Part shown: positions 47,801 to 59,800 of the stretch, piece by piece
How positions within the stretch are numbered: position 1 is the first letter of the stretch
How the letters are laid out: the number at the start of each line of letters is the position of its first letter
NCBI RefSeq assembly: GCF_001625305.1
Contig: NW_017803965.1
Span: 379,621 to 443,620, forward strand
Source of the DNA: Branchiostoma belcheri
Lineage: Eukaryota > Chordata > Leptocardii > Amphioxiformes > Branchiostomatidae
Direction: 5' to 3'
DNA length: 64,000 nt
Position numbers and translations under genes: made by a program
The notes under the pieces: generated by a model
What the model was told of the DNA's origin: nothing
Database searches by the model: none
Seen by the model: only the letters and a program-made list of their open reading frames with translations

Positions 47801-50800
47801 TTAAATTTTTTTAATTTGGTATTATTAGCAATATAGGACAAAATCGCTAAACATAGTACTTATAGAGTAATGACAGTCAAGACTCCGTCTATGATTCCCT
47901 TATTAGCTTCAAATTCAGTTGGGAACAAGTAAAATCTGAGATTTTATACCTCCGGGCTTTTATTGTATATTTTTATATAGGATTTTAAACAAAAAATTTA
48001 TCGAGACCGGACACCCCTCTGTGTGTGGGGTCATATACGTGGACCAGACCGAGAATAGCTTAAACACGCCAAAGGTCAACGGTCGCGACCACTTTCACGT
48101 TAAAAGGGGTGTTTTGGGGCCACCAAAAGGTACCATTTTCACGCCTTAAAACACATATACAATAAAACAAAAGAACGTGCATCATCTGCAGCCCAATAGC
48201 AAAACATGTACCGACTCTCAAAAGAATCCGTCGACCCAAACGCGAGAAACAGCTGCGAACATGAAAATCTAAATCTCTCACAAAACCCTTCCGCGGAAGG
48301 ATGTCTCCTCCCCCGGAGGTAAAAATCTATACTTTGGATTTCTTTCAGGTACCAGCAAAGTGGCTGTGTCATCACCAAGAGTTGGAATAATAATATTAGA
48401 ATTATATTTTTATTACTTCTACAGGGTGTGCATGACCACTGCTTCCCTTCATCAGATTCTGCAGCCAAAGTTTACAAAGCAGTCAACTAAGGAGAATGAG
48501 AATTGAACATTGATTTTGCAGTTAATAAACTATGCTGTGATTCTTATACCCTAAAACTAGGTGAGGATCAAGCACAAGAAGCTGGATTTCAGCAATGTGC
48601 AGTCCAAGTGTGGATCCATGTCCAACATCAAGCACAAGGCTGGGGGAGGACAGGTGACATTTGATCTCTGACCTTCCACATTTTGTTTAGAATATTTCAC
48701 TCATGGGAGAATATGATTATTTGTTTTTAATACCAACACTGATAGCAAGTATTCAATTAAATCTCAATCATGCACTGTCTCAGGCACTGTTGCTACAACC
48801 CCTGTCACACTTGGACAAATATGTCATCCCAAACACTGCCTATTGTGTAGAGTCAAATTTAACTCAAATTCAATTTGATCCATACAGAAAGGTAGGTGTG
48901 GCCTAACTCTGGTCAGTCCCAAACTTCAACCAACGAAAAACAATTACTGGAAGGACCTGGATTGATTTTTAGGGTACCCTGGTAGTCCTTCGTTATGAAA
49001 TAAAGCACTCGTCTTGGGCTTGTTTCTGCAGTTTTAAATGCCAAAGGTATGAAATACTGATTAAAATGTGCTAATGTGGGACAGTATGTGTCAATACTAT
49101 ACAGATTGCCATATTCAGTAGTTATATTTCTAGTTTTGCCTCCCTGAAATTGCATTGGATGCCTTTAACCGGGTTTTCAGCACCAAGGAAAGGACATGTC
49201 ATGTCTGAAACTTGTAATTCTGGTATCAAAAGCTGTAAGTTCTTAATTGCTCACCAAACAATTCTCTATGCAAATGTGTTTGCTTGACCCCATTCTCTCT
49301 TAAGTTTAACGTTAAGTTTTAATTTTGACCAAGTGAAAAAAAGCCTTTTATTTCATGTCATGTAGTGAATAAAAAAACTAAATGTTTACACAGGTGAAAA
49401 TCGAGAGCCGCAAACTTGGCTTCAAGGACAAAGCCGCTTCCAAGGTCGGATCTCTGGACTATGTTGACCACAAGCCTGGTGGTGGGGAGAAGAAGGTATA
49501 TATGATTTTTATGTAGATCAATTATTCTTCAAGCTTGATATTAAGTTATGATGTGCATGTTGTGTTACTTACACATGTTGCAGACTCAATGTTAAAAAAC
49601 ACAACACTAAACTACTACACAGATAGGACCCATCTTTAACCCATCATTAACTTTGGCTCACAACTGAGCTCTTGTATTCAAGTTGGCTAACTGGTTTACA
49701 CAGCCATTCCTGATAGAGAAATGTACTGATTAATTGTCAACAACCACAGCATGTACATGTACGCATCGAATACCAACCCTGTGACACGCATTATTGTAAG
49801 TCACATATAGTTTCACACACAAAAACATGTACACAAACACACATTCACAGTTTGACATGGCAGAATTGTTGAAATGGGGAAAAAATGTCACTAGGAGCTT
49901 ATATCTTGTGAAAATGGATTTTACTTGATCCTAAAAGGGATCTGATACAACACGGCAAATACTAACAATACAGGAGAATTTCTTCCCTCTACTAGATTCA
50001 GTCAGTTAAGCTAGACTTCAAGAATAAGGCACAGGCGAAAGTTGGGTCCCTTGATAACGTAGATTGGAACCCGCAAGGAGGAGACATAAAGGTGAGGTCC
50101 CAGATCTGCAACTTCCTTATCCTCCCTCAACAATCAGCTATCTGTCCTCCTGGAAATATTATTCATCAAGATACAGAAGAGATTCTTTAAATTTGTAATA
50201 GCTTGAATAACAAAAGGAATGTTTTTGTTCTGATTTTCTTTTAACTGAAGAATCCGGGCAAGAACATTAAGGCCCCATTCCTACTAGGATAAAATTGTTC
50301 GGATTGAGCCAAATTGATTAGCTTTGATCCAGATTTGATCCTGCTTCAAGCCGGATTGGAGCCGGATCAAGCCGGGTTGAAGCCGGATCAAAACTAATGA
50401 ATTCAGCTTAATTCAGACAATTTTATCCTTGTGGGAATGGACCCTAGTACAGTATTATTTTGCAAAGACAAGAAAATGTCATCTCCCTGCACAGCTGTAT
50501 TGGAGTCAATAAGAAACACAAATCTAACATTGCGGGAGTTTTTCTTCTCTGTTTACCAGATTGAGTCAGTTAAGCTAGACTTCAAGGACAAAGCTCAGGA
50601 TAAAGTCGGGTCCTTAGACAATAAAGATTGGAAGCCCCCAGGAGGTGACAAGAAGGTCAAATCCTGTGAAGGTCAACTGCTTGTGACTTTGGCTAAAACT
50701 TGATTTAGCTAACATAAATTTAAAGCTCAAAGACATAATTCATAGAAAAGACTTTTAAGAGTTCCAAATTGTAAAAAAAATAAGCTTTCTATCAGCAGCT

Positions 50801-53800
50801 TGAAAATCAACTGTGTTTCAAAACTGTACCTCAAGGGCTGCCTGTATTAGAATGATTTAGAGTCTTTTTGTTTTGACTGTTGAGGTTTATCTTCTTTCTT
50901 AACAGATTGAGTCGAAAAAGCTAGACTTCAAGGACAAGGCTCAAGCTAAGGTGGGGTCCCTAGACAATAAGGATTGGAAGCCTCCTGGAGGGGACAAAAA
51001 GGTGAGAGGTCACAGGTCCAAAGATGAACAGTCCCCTCATGTTCACCTCCGACCAAGGCCTCCCCTTCCCTCGTTGTACCTGCCCTTCATCGTGACGTGA
51101 CAAACATTTTCCTCCTCAAAAGCTGCTGCATATGAACCATTGTTGTTGTGGTTTGAACATCGTCTACGATGGATGAGTGCCTTTTTCATGCACCCATGAG
51201 TGAACACAGTCCTATTCTGAATAAACAGTCTCTGTGGTACTTCAAGTATCAAGAATTTACGGTTCTTAGTGGCAAATGTGCAGATCTTGGCACTTTGGCA
51301 ACATCAAATATGTCTGTGTCCTCATCAGTGTTTGGACACAGTATCAACGATGAGCCAAAAGGCCCGGTGGGAAGTCAAGTAAAGTGCCTTTTCCAAGGGC
51401 ACAACTTCAGGCACCTCGGGGTATCGAACCCGGGACCTCTTGGTTCCGAGCCGAACACTCTGATGACCATTATGCCACGGTATGCCATTTGTGTACTAGG
51501 GCAGAGCAAACTGGTTAACTCCATTACACTCTATGTGAGTCGGAAGTATTGATGAATCAGAAGTACAGCCATGGATGACCAGAAGGTTTTCGGTTCAAAG
51601 TGCTTTACCGTAGGAGTTCTGAACCCCAACAGACATGTGTGCTTCTTGTGGGGTTTACAGTCTTTTTGTACATTATCGGTCCTATTTTAAGAATTCAGTA
51701 GACTTCCATTTTCTGTGGAGTGGCTGTCAACATATGTTAAGAAAAGCCATTCTACAATCATATTAACCATGCTGCGTAAACCAGTAACCAATAGAGAATG
51801 ATAGCCAAACGGCTATTCAGTATATGCTATCAAAGAATTTTCAATGCCTCTCAACAACATGGGTGGTACAACAGCCTCCTGAGTGTGCATTGGGTCAAAG
51901 CAATTTGTTTTTGACACCACACAGAATTGGTGTTTCATGCCATGTAGGTTTTAATGAAGTTGTTTATTGCAAATTCCTGCCCGAAGGCTAATTGAATACA
52001 GACGTTGACATGAAAATATTTGCTAACAGGAGCTTCTACGTGTAGGATATACCTATCGAACCTACTATCTCTACTTAAATCTAATAAAGTTGGTATACAT
52101 ACAGGATAAAAAAAAAAAGTAAATATGCAATATGTAAACAGGTAATAGGAACAAGGTAACTGCTATTCTAATCTATTCTATTCTATTCTATTAAACTATT
52201 CTTGTCATGCTATTAGGGGGCTTGACTTCTTCTCAGGAGGCAGTGGGAGATGTCCGACTCTTTGAAAAATAAATGGGTTGGGGGATTAATAGGGTTATGA
52301 GATATGGATTCACTTTGACTCGTGTTTCCCAGTCTTGAATATCATTATGCAAAAAGCATCTTGCCATGTCAGCACTCACAATGTTACTCACCACACAAAT
52401 TTGTCATCACAATTCACTACCATACATGTACAGGTACACAACGTTTTACCACAACCATACATGTACATGTAGCTCCTACATACTGTACATAGATACAGGC
52501 ATGCTATTTCAAACACATGTCAGTCATCTAACCTTAACATATAGAATTATAGATCACAGCACTTACCAGCAACATTGATCAGAATGATGCATTCTCTTGA
52601 ATGTGTACATACATTGTTACAGTAGTGAAATCCATTGACCACAGCAATTACATTACATTCAGCCGATGAGTTGTCATTGTATGACATTGGATTTAAGCCT
52701 GTAGTGGATTTATACCATAATCCCAGTGTGTAAAGATTTGTCTTTGGTCACTATTATATTTGAGAGGTCATCAATTGTGGCTTCTGACAGTTTTCAAGTT
52801 TGCTTGTTTTTTCTTCTGGCCCTGTCATGCCCTTGAAAATCATGGCCAGCTTATTTCATAAGCCTCCAAGTTTATTATTTTCTGGAGAAAGTATGTCAAA
52901 TATTTTTTGTCGTGCCCATGAAAGTCATGGTCAGCTAATTTCAAGAAAAGCCTATGAAAAAAATTCCTGTGACGGTTGATGAAATAGAACTATTTTGCAG
53001 ATCCTTGTATGTGATCAAGGAGATTTCAAACCTCCTCGGTGTGATTGCTGTGGTCATCAACAATTTTTCACTGTCAACAACGTTTGCCATTTCAGCATGT
53101 ACATATGTGTGTCCACGGTTTTTGTGCATGAAAGACATTGTGCATGGATTTCAAAACAGCAACAAGCGTTCTGACTGCATCACCCATTACAACCTGGTTT
53201 TGTTGTTTTTGGAATACCTTGTCTTTAGAGTGTAACAAAATGGTTAATGTTGAGAAAATTATTTTCCTATCTCTCAATAATATCAATGGGTGATTCAAAT
53301 GTTCTTTACAGTAACTCCAAATTTCAATGGTGCCAACAGTTATTGAAACAGTTACTGTTCTAGCTTTACAGAAGATTGAAAAGTTTCCAATTTGGGAAAA
53401 GCTCTAAGAAGAGAGTTTATCAGATGAAGCTTGAAACTACAGATGACTAGAATAGGGTCATCTTCTGAGAATAATACAAAGCATTCTTAGAGAAGTAATA
53501 AATGATAGATGAGAAATTCCTGTGGAATAGAGTTGTAGGTTCGCTTCTAGAGAATACAAAGCATTCCAAAGGGAATCTTGTGTATTTTCTCTCCTCTGCC
53601 AGATTGAGACAGTAAAACTAGACTTCAAGGACAAGGCTCAGTCAAAGGTCGGGTCACTCGATTATGTAGATCACCAACCCGGAGGAGGGGACAAGAAGGT
53701 AGGGATTTCCTCATCCTTGAGGTATCCATCTGAAGACAACTTTCTTTCCCGTCTGTTCTTTTCCCAGTGGAAGAGATAGTGTGTGTGCTTTCTCACATGA

Positions 53801-56800
53801 AGAAAAAGAAAAAGTTTCTGACTTTTTCAATGTTGCATACAAGTAAAGACATTAACAACAACCTCAGTCTACCAGCTACTAGTATACCCGGGTTCTTACG
53901 ACAAAGGTTTCTCAATGCCTAAAAAAAGTACATGTACAAATGTAACTGGCATTGAAAATATCATTGGTATCTAAGAAAATTTGGAATAATCATCTGGAAG
54001 AAATTTAAAGGATTTGTTGATATTTTCAAAGAAAATACGCATAAATGTACTCTTAGATGGCATCAATGACTACATTCCTTCTGAAATAGGGAACAATCAG
54101 TGGATACCGTAGGCAGGATAGGGTTAAAGTAGGAATAATCTGGAAAATTTTGTGTTTTTTTTTCTTCCTCTGCCAGATTGAGACAGTAAAACTAGACTTC
54201 AAGGACAAGGCTCAGTCAAAAGTCGGGTCACTCGATTATGTAGATCATCAGCCAGGAGGAGGAGACAAACAGGTAGAGTATAGCATGGTTTCCCACCTTT
54301 AGAGTGACTATCACAAAGAGACCTACTAACCTCGGTAATCTTTTGCAATTGAAAATGCCTGCCTGTGTCTGCATTTCTGGGGGTATGGCCTAATGTGGCT
54401 TCTGAGTCCCAAACTGTAAGGCCTTAATTTTATGGATGACATCCGCGCGCGCATTTTCGCCTGTTCTCAAAAAAAAAAAAGATCACATCCATCGAGCGCG
54501 AGGCTCTGGCCAGGCTCTAGGCCTGGTCGCTAGCAACAATACGGAGCCGGGCACCCAGGCTACCGAAGCTCCACGACTCAAGAACTCAGTACATACGTAC
54601 AGTGCAGATTCATAAATTCCGCAAAAAGCCAGCATGTGCCGGCTTGTCGTATACGTCACTATGTACTGCCGCAAATTCACAATACGGGCTTTGTATTCCT
54701 GTGGTTTAGTAGCATTTTTATTTTTGACCGAAATTTTTTTTTATTTGCCCGTGCGCACTAGTTTGGGGGTCTTCAGAGGATGTCATCCATAAAATTAAGT
54801 CGGCGTGGCCTAAGGTGGATACACTAACCACAATTAAAAAAACCTGCTTGTACTACATTGTCATGTACTTCCAACTCTAAATTTCTGGACCCACGTTGAT
54901 CATCATGAGATGTGATGACTTGAGTTGTGAGATTTTTAAAAAGTAGTATGTTTTACTGAGGCAATGGTGAACTAGGAACTTCAAGTTTCATGTATCATAA
55001 TATTAAAACATGAACTTGTACAAGAAGATAGAGAAGTCATAAATGATAGATGAGAAATTCCTGTGGAATAGAGTAGGTTCATTTCTAGAGAATACAAAGC
55101 ATTCCAAAGGGAATCTTGTGTATTTTCTCTCCTCTGCCAGATTGAGACAGTAAAACTAGACTTCAAGGAGAAAGCCCAGTCAAAAGTCGGGTCACTCGAT
55201 TATGTAGATCACCAACCGGCCGGAGGAGACAAGAAGGTATGGTATATACATGTATCACCAGGTCTTGGTACTCAAGAATCAACTTTTTTTTTTCTAACAG
55301 AATCTGGAAGACATGTTTGATTTTATTTGTTGAGGAATGCACTTCAGATGTTCTTCAAGTAAATTTTGTCTTCCCAGTTGACTGTCAATACCAACTGTAC
55401 ATTGTACTTTCTGTCATAATGCAGTAACAATGCAGTCACTTATAGCAACATGTAGTGGTTGATAGGGAATGTTACAATAGCGGATTTAAAGAAGATCAGA
55501 TATGGTTTCCTTACAAGTAATTGTGAAAACCAGAGTAAAAATGGCATTCAGACTGCCTGCAACCTGGCATGACCAAATATGTCATATCTTTTTCACAAAG
55601 TAATAGCATGGTACAATGATAGCCCCTTTCTAATGGTATTGCAGACACAAGACCTGGATAAGGAAGATGACTAAAAAGTACTTGATACACGTAATATCTT
55701 AATATGATGAACATGTGCACAAGCATGTTGTTTGTGGATTAACAGCATCTTCTAAGAAGCCAATCAGCTTGGAGTTTGCTAGAAGAAGAGGGGCATGAAA
55801 CTTTGCTGATGGAAGAAGTGGTTCTAACAAGACTGATGTTGGTGGCATGATTGACACCTCTGTGGCATGAGACAAGGGGGAGGGGGGCAGGGTTTGTGGC
55901 ACGAAGGGCATCAACGGGGGATCTTGTGTATTTTCTCTCCTCTGCCAGATTGAGACAGTAAAACTAGACTTCAAGGACAAGGCTCAGTCAAAGGTCGGGT
56001 CACTCGATTATGTAGATCACCAACCCGGAGGAGGGGACAAGAAGGTAGGGATTTCCTCATCCTTGAGGTATCCATCTGAAGACAACTTTCTTTCCCGTCT
56101 GTTCTTTTCCCAGTGGAAGAGATAGTGTGTGTGCTTTCTCACAATCATGAAGAAAAAGAAAAAGTTTCTGACTTTTTCAATGTTGCATACAAGTAAAGAC
56201 ATTAACAACAACCTCAGTCTACCAGCTACTAGTATACCCGGGTTCTTACGACAAAGGTTTCTCAATGCCTAAAAAAGTACATGTACAAATGTAACTGGCA
56301 TTGAAAATATCAATGGTATCTAAGAAAATTTGGAATAATTATCTGGAAGAAATTTAAAGGATTTGTTGATATTTTCAGAGAAAATACGCATAAATGTACT
56401 CTTAGGCCACACCAATTTAATTTGTTGGTTCTCGGATTCGCCTCTTCATTTTTTTCTGATTTGCAAAAAAAAAAAAAAGATTCTGGTTCTGAATCAACTC
56501 AAAAATGCTCATATTTTGCCCCCAACAGTTGAGGAAATTCCTTTTCTTCCTAGTTGTTACAGTTTTTTCCATCTATCAAGGCAGTGGTTTGATTAAAAGT
56601 TCAAAATTTGTACTTTAAATTTTAACCCAGCCTTTTTTGTTGACTTCATGGCTCATATTGTAGCATTTGGGGCTATAATAGGATGCCTAGACCTGTTTAT
56701 TTTTATTTTTTTCGCCCTGTCGCTTCATATTTTTTCTGAAAAAATCTGAGAAACAACAAATTAAATTGGTGTGGCCTTAGATGGCATCAATGACTACATT

Positions 56801-59800
56801 CCTTCTGAAATAGGCAAAAGTCAATGGATACCGTAGGCAGGATAGGGTTAAAGTAGGAATAATCTGGAAAATTTTGTGTTTTTTTCTTCTTCCTCTGCCA
56901 GATTGAGACAGTAAAACTAGACTTCAAGGACAAGGCTCAGTCAAAAGTCGGGTCACTCGATTATGTAGATCATCAGCCCGGAGGAGGAGACAAACAGGTA
57001 GAGTATAGCATGGTTTCCCACCTTTAGAGTGACTATCACAAAGAGCACTGAATACCTAATTAACCTCGGTGATCTTTTGCAATTGAAAATGCCTGCCTGT
57101 GTCTGCATTTCTGGGGGTATGGCCTCATGTGGCTTCTGAGTCCCAAACTGTAAGATGGATTCACTAACCACAATTAAAAAAACCTGCTTGTACTACGTTG
57201 TCATGTAGCCTGGATGCCATCCCCAGTAGTATATTCGCCAGCTCTATAACTGGGTCTGGACTTGATGACATATGAAACGTCTGGTGATGACGTCACGTAA
57301 TGAGCTAGTCCGAGCAGCGGGTCTTCATTTGATTGGCTGAGCCTCAGAGGCGACGGCCAATGGCGCGCCTGTATTATTCAAGTGATGTTTGTTGTTTTGT
57401 AAACACAGATCTTCGTGCGAGTGTTCCTTTTCTCGGTGCGTTCTACTTTTGCGAGGTCAACATCAAGCTCCAAGAGCTGAGCGCCTTGTGCGCCAGCCAT
57501 GTTATCATGAACGATCGCGGAAAGTACGTACACTGACTACGGCTATATCAAGCGCGCTTTAGCGTTCGGCGTCGGACATGTTGATGATAATAAGATAAGA
57601 ATAACGATCTATCTTAACGTAGCCATTCGGACGTTCGAACGGACGCTAACGTCGCCGTTCGGACATCCGAACGGCCCTTACCTAATATGTACACACCCAA
57701 AAAAAGGCTTAGACGAGTAGGACCAATCAGCGCGCTCGTTCAAAATCTGAACGAATATTCAGACTCCAGACGCTACATATGTCATCAAGTCCAGTTATAG
57801 AGCTGGCGAATATACTACTGGGGATGGCACCCAGGCTAGTTGTCATGTACTTCCAACACTAAATTTCTGGACCCAGGTTGATCATCATGTGAGATTTTTA
57901 AAAAGTAGTATGTTTTAATGAGGCAATGGTGAACTAGGAACTTCAAGTTTCATGTATCATAATATTAAAACATGAACTTGTACAAGAAGATAAAGAAGTC
58001 ATAAATGATAGATGAGAAATTCCTGTGGAATAGAGTAGGTTCATTTCTAGAGAATACAAAGCATTCCAAAGGGAATCTTGTGTATTTTCTCTCCTCTGCC
58101 AGATTGAGACAGTAAAACTAGACTTCAAGGAGAAAGCCCAGTCAAAAGTCGGGTCACTCGATTATGTAGATCACCAACCGGCCGGAGGAGACAAGAAGGT
58201 ATGGTATATACATGTATCACCAGGTCTTGGTACTCAAGAATCAACTTTTTTTTCTAACAGAATCTGGAAGACATGTTTGATTTAGTTGTTGAGGAATGCA
58301 GTTCAGGTGTTCTTCAAATAAGGCCATGTTGATTTGATTATATGGATGACATCCGCGCGCGCATGAATTTTCGGCCGTTTCCAAAAAAAAAAAAGTTTTC
58401 AACTATACCATAAATTGTACAAAACAGTTGCAAAATGAGCAAATATATACCGTAGGTTGAAAATAAAAACATTGGAAAGCGATACCAACGTCGCAGATTG
58501 CCAAAATCAAACGAAAAAGACGAAAATGTAAAGAAATGAATTTAAAGACCGGATTACTCGCCAAACCATACTCTGTGTCATTTGTTCAACCTTCGAAACC
58601 ACATAGATTTTATAATGAAGGCAACTTTTTTTTTTTGGCCAAACTTTTTTTTTATTCGCACGCTCGCATCAGTTTTGGGGTTCCCAGAGGATGTCATCCA
58701 TATAATCAAATCAACATGGCCTAAATTTTGTCTTCCCAGTTGACTGTTAATACCAACTGTACATTGTACTTTGTCATAATGCAGTAACAATGCAGTCACT
58801 TATAGCAACATGTAGTGGTTGATAGGGAATGTTACAATAGTGGATTTAAAGAAGATCAGATATGGTTTCCTTACAAGTTATTGTGAAAACCAGAGTAAAA
58901 ATGGCATTCAGACTGCCTGCAACCTGGCATGACCAAATATGTCATATCTTTTTCACAAAGTAATAGCATGGTACATTGATAGCCCCTTTCTAATGGAATT
59001 GCAGACACAAGACCTGGATAAGGAAGATGACTAAAAAAGTACTTGATACACGTAATATCTTAATATGATGAACATGTGCACAAGCATGTTGTTTGTGGAT
59101 TAACAGCATCTTCTAAGAAGCCAATCAGCTTGGAGTTTGCTAGAAGAAGAGGGGCATGAAACTTTGCTGATGGAAGAAGTGGTTCTAACAAGACTGATGT
59201 TGGTGGCATGATTGACACCTCTGTGGCATGAGACAAGGGGGAGGGGGGCAGGGTTTGTGGCACGAAGGGCATCAACGGGGGATCTTGTGTATTTTCTCTC
59301 CTCTGCCAGATTGAGACAGTAAAACTAGACTTCAAGGACAAGGCTCAGTCAAAGGTCGGGTCACTCGATTATGTAGATCACCAACCCGGAGGAGGGGACA
59401 AGAAGGTAAAGTACATGGCCCTCAGCTAACCCATCTTCCAAACCACTGCCCAAACCATGCACATCCCCAGTTCACGTATCCTGGTTGTGCTGGTGTTGAC
59501 TTGGTGTGTAGAAACCCCACGTATGTTTCTGTGTGATATGTGAAATTAAAAGTAATATTTATAGTGAACTGATCTCACAATCCTTTGTTTTATTACAGTA
59601 TCTGGTGATATTAGACCAGAGTAATCAACCTTTGATACTAATTATTAGACCCCTTTGTTCCCTTTCCCTCAGATATATACCAATGGTACTTGCAGAAGCA
59701 ATGTACCAATTTCCATCTCTGTCGTCTACTTTATACTACCTGTCAATAGATTTTGTGAGAACAGTTGGTAAAGTAAGGGACAAGTAAGAAAATATAAATC

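Larger units (their letters stand above)
51002..53602 (+). other. Intron between repeats 11 and 12
   Basis: Contains the SINE remnant (51345) and the CTATT microsatellite (52163). I looked for an extra KVGS repeat exon and found none. Confidence 0.6.
53569..59405 (+). repeat. Tandem duplication of a three-exon block: [A B C][A B C][A]
   Basis: Exons at 53603, 54177 and 55141 recur at 55949, 56902 and 58103, and the first recurs again at 59310. Introns match as well as exons over most of their length. For example, the 280-base stretch before repeat 15 is repeated before repeat 18. Spacing grows from copy 1 to copy 2 only because of inserted transposons. Confidence 0.95.

Noticed and set aside
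46290-48653. An additional repeat exon between repeats 6 and 7, or between 11 and 12
   Set aside because: I searched for further [KR]xGS followed by a GG turn with AG and GT borders and found none in these introns.
51420-51490. Functional tRNA gene on the minus strand
   Set aside because: A and B boxes are recognisable, but the acceptor stem does not pair cleanly, and the sequence continues into a SINE-like body.
55699-55980. 93-codon minus-strand frame repeated identically at 59060-59341
   Set aside because: Duplicated intron plus repeat exon read backwards. Identity reflects the recent block duplication, not coding.
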